In this document: positions 19,766-28,050 of the stretch, in pieces
How the letters are laid out: every line of letters starts with the position of its first letter
How positions within the stretch are numbered: position 1 is the stretch's first letter
Assembly: GCF_000153025.1 (NCBI RefSeq)
Contig: NZ_CH672431.1
Location: 576,868 to 640,867, forward strand
Origin: Marinomonas sp. MED121
Lineage (GTDB): Bacteria > Pseudomonadota > Gammaproteobacteria > Pseudomonadales > Marinomonadaceae
Length of the DNA stretch: 64,000 bases
Direction of reading: 5' to 3'
The notes under the pieces: generated by a model
What the model was told of the DNA's origin: nothing
What the model saw: only the letters and a program-made list of their open reading frames with translations
Databases searched by the model: none
Translations under genes and position numbers: made by a program

Positions 19766-22700
19766 TTATTTCATAAAGGCCGCTAAATAATGAGGTCCAC
19801 CCGCTTTTGGTCCAGTGCCTGATAAGCCCTGACCACCAAATGGCTGAACACCTACAACGGCACCAATTTGATCTCGGTTAATATAAAGGTTACCGACACG
19901 TGCAATCTCAGCAATGCGTTGGCAGGTCGTTTCATTGCGGCTATGAACCCCCATGGTGAGGCCAAAACCTGAGTGATTGATTTCTTCAATCATATTCTCT
20001 AACTCGCTGGCTTGGTAACGTACCAGATGCAAAATAGGACCAAATTGCTCATCACCTAGCTGATTAATGCTGCTTAACTCAAACGCGGTTGGTGCAATAA
20101 AAGTACCTTGATCACATGCTTCAGGCAGCTTTGTTTGACCAATCAACTTAGCTTCCTTTTTCATGGTCTCAATGTGTGCTGCAAGCTTGTTTTGAGCTGT
20201 TTCATCAATCACAGGGCCAAGGTCTGTACTGTGGAACTGAGGGTCTGCAACCACTAGCTCTTGCATCGCACCTTGTAGCATGGTGATAACACGGTCAGCG
20301 ATATCTGCTTGGACAAAGAGTACACGCAGTGCGGAACAACGTTGACCCGCTGATGCAAAGGCAGAATTAACGGCATCTCTCACTACTTGCTCTGGCAAAG
20401 CAGTAGAGTCCACTATCATGGCGTTCTGTCCTCCTGTCTCAGCAATGAGAGGAACAGGGTCAACACCACGAGCAGCTAGGGCACGGTTAATACGTTGTGC
20501 TGTCCCTGTGGAACCGGTAAAGGCAAGGCCAGCAATGCGCTTATCAGAAGTAATGGCATTACCCACAGTTGCGCCATCACCTGGTAATAGGTGAATAACA
20601 TCAGCAGGAATCCCTGCTTCTAGCAATAACTCAACCGCGCGCATTGCAATGAGGCAGGTTTGCTCAGCAGGCTTAGCAACAACCGTATTACCGACAACCA
20701 GTGCGGCAGTCACTTGACCAAGGAAGATAGCTAATGGGAAGTTCCAAGGGCTAATACAAGCAAATACCCCTCTGGCTTCAAATACTTGTTGTTGCTGGTT
20801 TCCTCTAAAGTCAGTATAAGGTTTTGCCTGGGCTAGATTATCTTGGCTGAAACAAGCGTAATAACGACAGAAATCCACCGCCTCTCTTACTTCATCAATG
20901 CTGTCTTGTATGGTTTTACCTGCTTCCTTGTGGCAAATCGCAACAAGTTCAGCCAGATTTTGCTCTAACAAATCCGCCATCTTTAATAAGCAAGCCGCAC
21001 GCTCGGACATGGGTTTAGCTGACCAACTTGGGAAAGCGTCTTGTGCTTTGCTAATAGCTAGGCTTACTTGATCAGCTTGTGCCCAGTTTAGCTCACCCAC
21101 TACCTGGCTTTGTTTATATGGGCTACGTACTAGGTGTTGTATGTCTGTTGCTAGCTTTTCACCAGAAACTAATGGGCCCGCTTGCCAAGTGTTCTGCATA
21201 TAGCTTTGTACTTCTTTTTCAAACGGGTGCCATTGAGAGCTGATGTCGATATTTGGGCTAAAAGAGTTTTGACGCTCTTCGAACATATCAATAGGTAGCT
21301 TGATATAAGGGTTAGCCAATGTTTTACGGCTTAACAGGGTTTCAACTGGATGGTGTGTTAGTTCTTCAATTGGACATTTAGCATCCACCAGCCTGTGTAC
21401 GAAAGAACTGTTAGCGCCATTTTCAAGCAAACGACGAACAAGGTAAGGCAGTAGGTCTTTATGGCTACCAACAGGCGCATAAATACGAACATTTACTGCT
21501 TGGTCTTTGATGACACGATTATAAAGTGCATCACCCATGCCATGTAGGCGTTGGAATTCGAACTCAGCGGTGCTTGCGCCTGTATTACCTGCAATCGCAT
21601 TAATCGCTGCAATTGTATGAGCATTATGTGTTGCAAATTGAGGGAAAATCCACTGTCTTGCATGCTGGCTTAATAGGTAATGAGCGCAGGCAAGGTAAGA
21701 CGTATCGGTTGATTCTTTACGTGTATAAACCGGGTAGCCATCAAAACCTTTTTGCTGACAAAGTTTGATCTCGGCATCCCAGTAAGCGCCTTTTACTAAA
21801 CGTACAGGGATCTGATCACCTTGCTCTGCCGCAATGGCCGTTAACCAAGTTAGTACAGGAAGTGCGCGCTTAGAGTAAGCCTGAATGACCAAACCAAATA
21901 AGCCCCATCCTTTACAAACAGGGTCTTGGTAAAGTTTGGCAAAGAGTGTCAAAGACATTTCTAGGCGATCAGCTTCCTCGGCATCGATAGTAATGCCGAC
22001 ATTCTTCTCTCTGGCTTTGATAATAAGGTTTTTTACGCTTTCAAATAGCTCTGTCATTACCCGAGCTTCTTGCGCTACTTCGTATCTTGGGTGAAGGGCA
22101 GATAACTTGATTGAGATAGTTGGGTTTGCAGCACTAGCTTGGTAAGTATCTTTTGCCACGCTATCAATTGCACGCATGTAAGCATCAAGGTACTTATCAG
22201 CATCCTGTTGCGTCAGAGCTGCTTCACCTAGCATATCAAATGAATAGCTATAGCCTTTATCGCGATAGCTCTTACCGCGAGATAGGGCTTCTTTAATAGA
22301 ACGGCCTAAAACAAACTGGTGCCCCATGATCTTCATTGCTTGATACATGGCTTTACGAATAACAGGCTCAGATAAACGGTTAACCAGACGGTTCATTAAG
22401 TTTGCTGGTGTGCCATCATCTTTTTCACTCATGCCAACCACTTTACCCGTTAGCATCAAACCCCAAGTTGAGGCATTCACGAAGAAAGAATCAGAATTTT
22501 TTAAGTGGCTATTCCAGTCCGCTGCGCTAAGTCTATCGCGAATGAAAGCATCAGCCGTTTCACCATCAGGCACGCGCATCAAGGCTTCTGCCAGACACAT
22601 TAGCAATATGCCTTCTTTGGTATCTAGGCTGTATTCTAGTAATAAAGAGTCAATCATGCTGCTGGCTTCATCATCAGCACGTACCGCTTGAATAAGCGCT

Positions 22701-22873
22701 GTCGCATTATCCGTTGTGGTTTGTAGTGTTTCTTTAGAAGGCTTTGCAAGAGGCAGTAACTGAGTTAACCAACTCGCTTCATCTACATTGTATAAGGGAG
22801 AGATAAGTTCCCATAACTGGGCAGGTTTTTGCTTGATGAAAGAAGAATCAAGCACATCAATTGCGTTAAACAT
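19766..22873 (-). CDS. putA: bifunctional proline dehydrogenase / glutamate-semialdehyde dehydrogenase
   Basis: This 1035-residue enzyme oxidises proline to glutamate in two steps. The proline dehydrogenase barrel spans about 180-480 and shows the FAD/substrate motifs RLVKGAYWD (358-366) and FATHNAHT (413-420), plus FQRLHGMGD. The aldehyde dehydrogenase domain spans about 560-1020, with SPWNFPL (Asn711), AETGGQN (Glu812) and the nucleophile Cys846 in SAGQRCSALR. There is no N-terminal ribbon-helix-helix repressor domain, and the protein stops right after the dehydrogenase domain. The usual long-form C-terminal domain is encoded by the next gene. GGAG precedes the ATG. Confidence 0.95.
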   Translation of the reverse strand: MFNAIDVLDSSFIKQKPAQLWELISPLYNVDEASWLTQLLPLAKPSKETLQTTTDNATALIQAVRADDEASSMIDSLLLEYSLDTKEGILLMCLAEALMRVPDGETADAFIRDRLSAADWNSHLKNSDSFFVNASTWGLMLTGKVVGMSEKDDGTPANLMNRLVNRLSEPVIRKAMYQAMKIMGHQFVLGRSIKEALSRGKSYRDKGYSYSFDMLGEAALTQQDADKYLDAYMRAIDSVAKDTYQASAANPTISIKLSALHPRYEVAQEARVMTELFESVKNLIIKAREKNVGITIDAEEADRLEMSLTLFAKLYQDPVCKGWGLFGLVIQAYSKRALPVLTWLTAIAAEQGDQIPVRLVKGAYWDAEIKLCQQKGFDGYPVYTRKESTDTSYLACAHYLLSQHARQWIFPQFATHNAHTIAAINAIAGNTGASTAEFEFQRLHGMGDALYNRVIKDQAVNVRIYAPVGSHKDLLPYLVRRLLENGANSSFVHRLVDAKCPIEELTHHPVETLLSRKTLANPYIKLPIDMFEERQNSFSPNIDISSQWHPFEKEVQSYMQNTWQAGPLVSGEKLATDIQHLVRSPYKQSQVVGELNWAQADQVSLAISKAQDAFPSWSAKPMSERAACLLKMADLLEQNLAELVAICHKEAGKTIQDSIDEVREAVDFCRYYACFSQDNLAQAKPYTDFRGNQQQQVFEARGVFACISPWNFPLAIFLGQVTAALVVGNTVVAKPAEQTCLIAMRAVELLLEAGIPADVIHLLPGDGATVGNAITSDKRIAGLAFTGSTGTAQRINRALAARGVDPVPLIAETGGQNAMIVDSTALPEQVVRDAVNSAFASAGQRCSALRVLFVQADIADRVITMLQGAMQELVVADPQFHSTDLGPVIDETAQNKLAAHIETMKKEAKLIGQTKLPEACDQGTFIAPTAFELSSINQLGDEQFGPILHLVRYQASELENMIEEINHSGFGLTMGVHSRNETTCQRIAEIARVGNLYINRDQIGAVVGVQPFGGQGLSGTGPKAGGPHYLAAFMK

Positions 22874-22909
22874 AAGTAAGCTCCATACCCAATAGGGGAG
22901 ATAGAATAC

Positions 22910-22971
22910 AGCCTCTCGCTGTTTTGATTTTAGAACAATATCTAATAATCAAACGGTATCAGCGAGGTGCT
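22910..22971. promoter_or_regulatory. spaced inverted repeat in the putA upstream region
   Basis: A 12-base inverted repeat with two mismatches (22910-22921 and 22960-22971, core CTCGCTG/CAGCGAG) is centred about 50 bases apart, that is, about five DNA turns. It starts 37 bases upstream of putA. It could be paired sites for the neighbouring AraC-type regulator, though AraC sites are more often direct repeats. Confidence 0.3.
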
Positions 22972-23062
22972 AATATGACATTTTGTTTACTTTATGATGA
23001 CTTTTGATTTCAGTCTTACTGAATGCTCGCCTAATTTTACAAAAAACTCTGGGCGAAACTAG

Positions 23063-23348
23063 GGAACCTGCGGATAAGTCCTCCCGCCTCTGCGTGTGGA
23101 TAAAAGCAACTAAATTTATGGCGAGGAGCGCAACTTAATAGTTATTCTATTGATAAGATCCTCAACTTAAAGGTAGTGCTTTTAGACCACGCCCTTTGGG
23201 TCTTTGAAGAATACCTAAACGGCATTTCAGAAAAAAGTATCACCCTGTGTTGTCACTTCTCGAAAGGTACCTACATTACGTCAAAGTAACGCCTTGTGTG
23301 ATAATCTTTCTGATAAGACTGAGAAGAGGTGACTTAATCGCAGGTTCC
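23063..23348. mobile_element. 286-base IS5-like miniature element (no transposase)
   Basis: Terminal inverted repeats of about 18 bases with two mismatches start GGAACCTGCGGATAAGTC at 23063 and end with the complement of GGAACCTGCGATTAAGTC at 23348. They resemble the IS5 terminus GGAAGGTGCGAAYAAG. Both ends are flanked by CTAG (23059-23062 and 23349-23352), which fits the 4-base YTAR target duplication of the IS5 group. No transposase frame or fragment of useful length lies inside, so it is nonautonomous. It sits in the 484-base gap between putA and its AraC-type neighbour, both transcribed on the minus strand. Confidence 0.82.
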
Positions 23349-23357
23349 CTAGGGTTT

Positions 23358-24149
23358 TTAAGTGAGGTACAGCTTTTGAAAGCGAACTGGGCTTATGCCT
23401 AGTTCTTGAGAGAAGAGTGTGGTCATTGCACTTTGGCTAGAAAAGCCACAAAGGCCGGCTGCTTGAGAGGCTGAGTAGCCATTAGCTAATAAATACTGAG
23501 CGTGCTTGAGGCGCTTTTGTTGTACATATTGATGGGGTGTTAAGCCCATTTTTTCTTTAAATCTTTGGTGGAACTGACTCACACTTAAAAAGCAAAATTG
23601 TGCTAATTCTTGCATCTGAATCCGACGAGATAGATTGTTATCAATATATTGATCTAGTTTATCGATATCTAAGCGACGACCCGCTGTCGTCGGGGTGACT
23701 ATGTCTGTTTCAGTCAGTTGATGACGTATGGCGCTAAGCAAGGTGTTTCCACAGGCTCTGGCGAGAAGCTTATCGTCAGGGTGCTGCTCTAATTCACTGC
23801 TTAAGCTGGTGGCTAATAATTTTAATCTGGCATTAAGCTGAAAAAAACTGGCTTGATCAAACATGCGTGAGACCAGTTCGTATTCTTCTTGGGTAATGGC
23901 TTGTTGAGGAGGGATGGGTAAGTTCACCACCATAATGCGGTTCTCGCCTAAGCCTGCAAAAGCGTGACCTTCACTAGATGGTACGACGCAACCGCCACCA
24001 GGGGCTAGCTGTTGGCCTTGTCCCTGAATGTCAAAATCCGTGTCGCCATCAAGCACTATGACCAACTGATGGTATTCATGGTCATGGGTATGTGCCTGAA
24101 TGGGCAAAGATAGTACATCAGAGGGCGTTAACACATTTCTCTCCGCCAT
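23358..24149 (-). CDS. AraC-family regulator with cupin sensor domain (PruR-like candidate)
   Basis: This 263-residue protein has an N-terminal cupin (HTHDHEYHQLVIVLDGDTDFDI with metal-like histidines, residues 19-40 approximately) and a C-terminal AraC double helix-turn-helix (MQELAQFCFLSVSQFHQRFKEKMG, then SQAAGLCGFSSQSAMTTLFSQELG). It lies upstream of putA on the same strand, with the IS5-like element in between. In pseudomonads an AraC-type activator, PruR, controls putA; this position suggests the same role, but that is inference. Confidence 0.88.
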   Translation of the reverse strand: MAERNVLTPSDVLSLPIQAHTHDHEYHQLVIVLDGDTDFDIQGQGQQLAPGGGCVVPSSEGHAFAGLGENRIMVVNLPIPPQQAITQEEYELVSRMFDQASFFQLNARLKLLATSLSSELEQHPDDKLLARACGNTLLSAIRHQLTETDIVTPTTAGRRLDIDKLDQYIDNNLSRRIQMQELAQFCFLSVSQFHQRFKEKMGLTPHQYVQQKRLKHAQYLLANGYSASQAAGLCGFSSQSAMTTLFSQELGISPVRFQKLYLT

Positions 24150-24238
24150 TTAGTATAGATAAAATCAGTTTATACAATGGCGGCTAGAATAGGTAAAGTA
24201 TTGTTGTATTTTGTTTCGACAAAAGCTTTTCTGAAAGA

Positions 24239-24541
24239 CTAGAAAGCGTCCAATCTAGAGACTTCTTCTAAATAAGAAACCTTATAAGGTTCAACAAGAT
24301 AGCCGTTAAATTTTTCAAGTTCAGGGCTTTCTGAAATCATGCGAACATACTCTTTATGATCCTCGACAGAATCCCAAGTTTCTATCTCAAAAACCTTGTT
24401 TGCTCTATCTGGAGTAGTGAAGAGGGTAACGTTTTTTGCACCAGCTTGTATCATGCTGCTTTGGTGAAATTGTAATAGGTCGATAAATTCATTAACTAAA
24501 GATGGCTTAACTTTAAAGCTTACAACAACTGTTACACTCAT
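24239..24541 (-). CDS. antibiotic biosynthesis monooxygenase (ABM) domain protein
   Basis: This 100-residue protein is a single ABM ferredoxin-like domain: VVVSFKVKPSLVNEFIDLL, then FEIETWDSVEDHKEYVRMI. Such small dimeric proteins include YgiN-type quinol monooxygenases and heme-related enzymes; many have no known activity. AAAGGAG lies 6 bases before the ATG. It is separated from the upstream quinone reductase gene by a terminator-like dyad, so it is probably transcribed alone. Confidence 0.8.
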   Translation of the reverse strand: MSVTVVVSFKVKPSLVNEFIDLLQFHQSSMIQAGAKNVTLFTTPDRANKVFEIETWDSVEDHKEYVRMISESPELEKFNGYLVEPYKVSYLEEVSRLDAF

Positions 24542-24652
24542 ATAAGGCTCCTTTAAAGTGCATTAATAAGTTAGGCTAGCAAATAAGTTTGGTTTGAAAT
24601 AGCGTATTAGTAAAGTTTCTATTTCATATAGTGAGCCTAGTTTTATATTAAA

Positions 24653-24689
24653 AATAAGGCCATTAATACAAGATATTAAAGGCCTTATT
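24653..24689 (-). terminator. dyad downstream of the quinone reductase gene
   Basis: The arms AATAAGGCC/GGCCTTATT continue inward as TTAAT/ATTAA after an A-A mismatch, giving a 37-base dyad 28 bases past the stop at 24718. The minus strand beyond it is T-rich (TTTAATATAAAA), so it likely ends the dctQ-dctM-quinone reductase transcript. Confidence 0.6.
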
Positions 24690-24717
24690 GTCGAATCTCA
24701 TCTCGATAATCGAGAGT

Positions 24718-25680
24718 CTAATTCGCTATCGTGACAACTAGATTACCGAGTGCTCCCGCCCTTAATACATCCTCATGCGCTTGACCAAGTTCATCAAGTG
24801 AGTAGGTTTTGCGAACAACAGGGGTAAGCAAGCCAGAACTTAGTAAAGGGAATAGAGACTTACCAATTTGCTTAAGTGCTGGTGTTTTTACATTAGCAAG
24901 GGCAACACCAACAACAGCTGCATCGCGTGCCATCAGATCTCGAGGGTTAATTTCGACCGTACCTCTATTACCGATAACCGCAACACAACCACCGTGTGCT
25001 AAGGCTTTTAAGTCTTGGTCCAAATTTTGATCGGCAAGCATTTCGATAACGATATCAAAACCATTTTCTAGGTTTTGAAAAGGTGCTAAGTGATCGGCTT
25101 CTTTATGATTAATGACAAGGTGTGCACCTTGTGCCTTAAGAAGCTCTTCTCCAGCATCAGAGCCTGCACTGGCAACGACTTCTAAACCTGCCGCTAACGC
25201 TAGTTGCACGGCAGCAATACCCACAGCGCCCGTACCACCATGAATCAATACCTTTTGGCCTGCTTGTGCATGCGCTCGACCAAATAAAGCCCTATGGGCT
25301 GTGGTGTAAGGTACGCCCAAGCAAGCGCCTTGTTCAAAGCTAATGTTATCAGGTAGCGGAAACGCTTTTTCAGCTAAGCAAGACGCAAACTCAGCAGAAG
25401 AGCCTGATAAACAGCGGCTAAAGTAGATGCGATCGCCGACTTTAAACTCAGTCACATCATCAGCTACTTCAACCACAGTACCTGCACCATCGTTCCCTGG
25501 TGTATGAGGGAAGCTGGCTTGGTAGTTATTGGTGCCAGAGCGAATATAAGTATCCACTGGGTTAATGCCAGCTGCGCCTATTTGTACTAATAACTGACCT
25601 GCTTTTATGACTGGCTTTGGTGCTTCTACCACAGCTAAGTCGGATGCTGGGCCATAATCTTGTATTTGAACCGCTTTCAT
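24718..25680 (-). CDS. NADPH:quinone reductase, MDR superfamily
   Basis: This 320-residue medium-chain dehydrogenase/reductase has the N-terminal AAGINPVDTYIRSG segment and the cofactor loop HGGTGAVGIAAVQLA (147-161). The structural and catalytic zinc ligands of alcohol dehydrogenases are not present, which places it with the quinone/zeta-crystallin-type reductases. The physiological substrate is unknown. Its start lies 24 bases after the dctM stop with GAGGA upstream, so it is probably the last gene of the TRAP transporter operon. Confidence 0.88.
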   Translation of the reverse strand: MKAVQIQDYGPASDLAVVEAPKPVIKAGQLLVQIGAAGINPVDTYIRSGTNNYQASFPHTPGNDGAGTVVEVADDVTEFKVGDRIYFSRCLSGSSAEFASCLAEKAFPLPDNISFEQGACLGVPYTTAHRALFGRAHAQAGQKVLIHGGTGAVGIAAVQLALAAGLEVVASAGSDAGEELLKAQGAHLVINHKEADHLAPFQNLENGFDIVIEMLADQNLDQDLKALAHGGCVAVIGNRGTVEINPRDLMARDAAVVGVALANVKTPALKQIGKSLFPLLSSGLLTPVVRKTYSLDELGQAHEDVLRAGALGNLVVTIAN

Positions 25681-25704
25681 AAAATGTCCTCTTATATGCT
25701 TGGC

Positions 25705-27093
25705 TTAATCACCGTAAATGATACTCGGCAACCAAGTGGCTAATTCTGGGTAAATGGCTAATAGCACCAGCATGGCAACTTGAATCAGGATAAAAGGGAT
25801 AACCCCTTTATAGATAGATTGCGTTTTCAGCTCTGGCGGTGCGACACCACGTAAATAAAATAGTGCAAATCCAAATGGGGGGGTTAGGAAAGATGTCTGC
25901 AAGTTAATGGCCATCATGATACCTAACCAAACTGGGTCTAAACCCATTGCCAATAAAACCGGAGCAACAATAGGCACGACAACAAAGGTAATTTCAATAA
26001 AGTCTAAGATGAAGCCTAGTAGGAACATAACCAACATCACAATTAGCATGGCACTAAAGACGCCGCCTGGTAACTGGCTAAAGAAGTTATGAATGAGCTC
26101 TTCACCCCCAAACCCTCTAAATACTAAGGAGAATAGGGAGGCTCCGATTAGGATTAAAAAGACCATTGAGGTAACACGAGTCGTGGAGTAAACTACTTCT
26201 TTTAAAGTGGTTAAGTTCAAACGGCCACTGGCGAGTGCTAAGATGGCAGCACCAAAAGCACCTACACCCGCCGCTTCAGTTGGGGTTGCGATGCCAGATA
26301 AGATAGAGCCAAGCACAGCCAGTATTAAGGTAAGAGGTGGTACCAGACCTTTAATAAGTAGCAGAGCAACAGGTTCTGTTGAGCCGGCTAATAATTCATC
26401 CTTAGGCACTGCAGGGGCTTTGTGAGGCTGTAACCAAGCAACCATGGCAACATAGACAATGTAGGCCACAACCAATAACAGGCCAGGAATCAAAGCACCG
26501 ACAAATAAATCACCAACCGAGACGGTCTTAGGAGAGAAGATGCCCATTTCCAATTGTGCTTTCTGAAAGGCATTGGACATTACATCGCCTAACAAGACTA
26601 AAGCAATCGAAGGAGGGATAATTTGACCTAATGTGCCTGTCGCACAAATCGTACCTGCTGCTAGGGAGGGATCATAACCACGGCGCAACATGGTCGGTAA
26701 TGAGATCATACCCATGGTGACGACAGTGGCCCCTACTATCCCAGTACTTGCTGCTAATAACATGCCGACCAGAATGACAGAAATACCTAAACCACCGCGC
26801 AAGGTACCAAACAGCATGGCCATACTGTCTAATAGTTTCTCGGCAAGCTTAGATTTTTCTAACAAGACGCCCATTAGGACAAATAAAGGCACAGCAATCA
26901 GGGTTTCATTACGAATAATGCCAAATAAACGGTTGGGCAGTGCTTCTAGAAAAACGGGGTCGAATGTCCCCATCATGCTGCCAAGGCCTGCAAAGATTAA
27001 GGCGGTGCCTGCTAATGAGAAAGCAACAGGGTAACCAAAGAGTAAGAAGATACAAACAGCCCCAAACAGCCAAAGTGGAATTAGCTCAGTCAT
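25705..27093 (-). CDS. dctM: TRAP transporter large permease (DctM family)
   Basis: This 462-residue, very hydrophobic protein has about 12 membrane segments and forms the sodium-driven carrier of a TRAP transporter. Features include IIRNETLIAVPLFVLMGVLLEKS and LLAASTGIVGATVVTMGMISLPTMLRRGYD, typical of the large subunit, and GQIIPPSIALVLLGD. A long loop around 225-245 is typical of the COG4664 (FcbT3/mannitol-chloroaromatic) branch. It overlaps dctQ by 8 bases. No binding protein is adjacent; the one at 17811 belongs to the matching branch. Confidence 0.9.
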   Translation of the reverse strand: MTELIPLWLFGAVCIFLLFGYPVAFSLAGTALIFAGLGSMMGTFDPVFLEALPNRLFGIIRNETLIAVPLFVLMGVLLEKSKLAEKLLDSMAMLFGTLRGGLGISVILVGMLLAASTGIVGATVVTMGMISLPTMLRRGYDPSLAAGTICATGTLGQIIPPSIALVLLGDVMSNAFQKAQLEMGIFSPKTVSVGDLFVGALIPGLLLVVAYIVYVAMVAWLQPHKAPAVPKDELLAGSTEPVALLLIKGLVPPLTLILAVLGSILSGIATPTEAAGVGAFGAAILALASGRLNLTTLKEVVYSTTRVTSMVFLILIGASLFSLVFRGFGGEELIHNFFSQLPGGVFSAMLIVMLVMFLLGFILDFIEITFVVVPIVAPVLLAMGLDPVWLGIMMAINLQTSFLTPPFGFALFYLRGVAPPELKTQSIYKGVIPFILIQVAMLVLLAIYPELATWLPSIIYGD

Positions 27094-27622
27094 TTTGAGG
27101 TCCTTGTGTTGATTTTAACGATAGTTGACCTGTGATGATGCCGATGCTTTTAAAGATATCAGCAAGACCTTGAATAATAAGAGTGATCATCATTAAGGGG
27201 ATCAAGGTTTTCAATAAGTAGATGAAAGGCAGCCCACCTGGCTCTTGTGAGGTTTCCATCACTCTCCAAGATGCAGCGACATAATCAAAACTTAAGTAAC
27301 TGGTATAAAGTGTGACGGGCAAAAGGAAGAAGATGCCGCCCACTAGGTTTACCCAAGCTTTTTTCTTTTCACTAAAGCCTCGATAGAAAACATCTACACG
27401 TACATGTTCATCTGACTTAAAGGTATAGGCAGCACCTAACATGAAAACTAATGCATGTAGGTAAAGTACAGATTCTTGTAATGCGATAGAACCAGCGTTA
27501 AAGCCATAACGCATGACGACAATAAGGCAGGTCAGCGCCATCATTCCTAAGGTAAGCCAGGCAACACACTTACCGATCGCAGAAGAAAGCGACTCAGCGA
27601 GGTCGATTATTATTTTTAGCAT
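27086..27622 (-). CDS. dctQ: TRAP transporter small permease (DctQ family)
   Basis: This 178-residue protein has four membrane helices and the small-subunit motif YLHALVFMLGAAYTFKSDEHVRVDVFYRGFSEKKKAW. It links the binding protein to the large permease. I chose the ATG at 27622 because the first helix starts soon after it; an upstream ATG-frame start near 27700 would add a basic, non-conserved 26 residues. It leads the dctQ-dctM-quinone reductase operon. Two dyads lie about 110-140 bases upstream. Confidence 0.85.
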   Translation of the reverse strand: MLKIIIDLAESLSSAIGKCVAWLTLGMMALTCLIVVMRYGFNAGSIALQESVLYLHALVFMLGAAYTFKSDEHVRVDVFYRGFSEKKKAWVNLVGGIFFLLPVTLYTSYLSFDYVAASWRVMETSQEPGGLPFIYLLKTLIPLMMITLIIQGLADIFKSIGIITGQLSLKSTQGPQND

Positions 27623-27733
27623 GATCAAAGTCCACAGACTGTTATGTATTGATTTAAGACGTATTTTCGCCTTTTGAAGACCCAGTTTAGGGGATTTCAA
27701 AAGCCAAATACACAGTAACAGTGAATTAGATCA

Positions 27734-27779
27734 AGGATTTATATTAATCCTCTAAAGGCGGTCATATTGGAAATATGAC
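27734..27779. promoter_or_regulatory. two dyads between dctQ and pstS
   Basis: AGGATT-N6-AATCCT lies at 27734-27751 and GTCATATT-GGA-AATATGAC, a perfect 8-base dyad with a 3-base centre, at 27761-27779. They are 112-157 bases upstream of dctQ and far from pstS, so an operator for the TRAP operon is the likelier reading. Confidence 0.45.
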
Positions 27780-27950
27780 AAAGGAGTGCAAATAAGACGC
27801 TAATGTGACAACTAGAATGGGTCTACAATTCTAGAAAAGGTTAAAAAGATAGAAAAAATCAAAAAAAATTATAATCTTAAGTTTTTGATTTTTTTATCTA
27901 TTTTTTAATTTGTATAAACAAATGAAGCCTAAATGAAAGTTGATAAATGT

Positions 27951-27984
27951 CTTTAACATTTTTGTCACAATTCATCGCTATAGT
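27951..27984 (+). promoter_or_regulatory. Pho box and minus-10 element of pstS
   Basis: CTTTAACATTTTTGTCAC (27951-27968) matches the Pho box consensus at about 12-13 of 18 positions, with the second half TTGTCAC best. A minus-10 hexamer TATAGT starts 10 bases later at 27979, the canonical spacing for PhoB-activated promoters. The predicted 5' leader to the pstS ATG is about 60 bases. The region 27701-27950 otherwise shows only the dctQ dyads and an AT-rich stretch. Confidence 0.75.
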
Positions 27985-28050
27985 AACAAACATCAAACAA
28001 GATATGGGAATCACCCCATGAATTTGGATGTAACCACTGAGGCTATTGTA

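Noticed and set aside
22347..22691. Open frame on the plus strand opposite putA
   Set aside because: It is a shadow of putA with no supporting signal.
23063..23348. Degraded transposase inside the IS5-like element
   Set aside because: No frame with transposase-like residues was seen on either strand; the element looks like a miniature form rather than a decayed full element.
26690..27034. Open frame on the plus strand opposite dctM
   Set aside because: It has no ribosome site or recognisable motif; the sequence is explained by dctM codons.
27940..28050. N-terminal extension of PstS from a TTG
   Set aside because: It would put the Pho box inside the gene and bury the signal peptide 38 residues into the chain.
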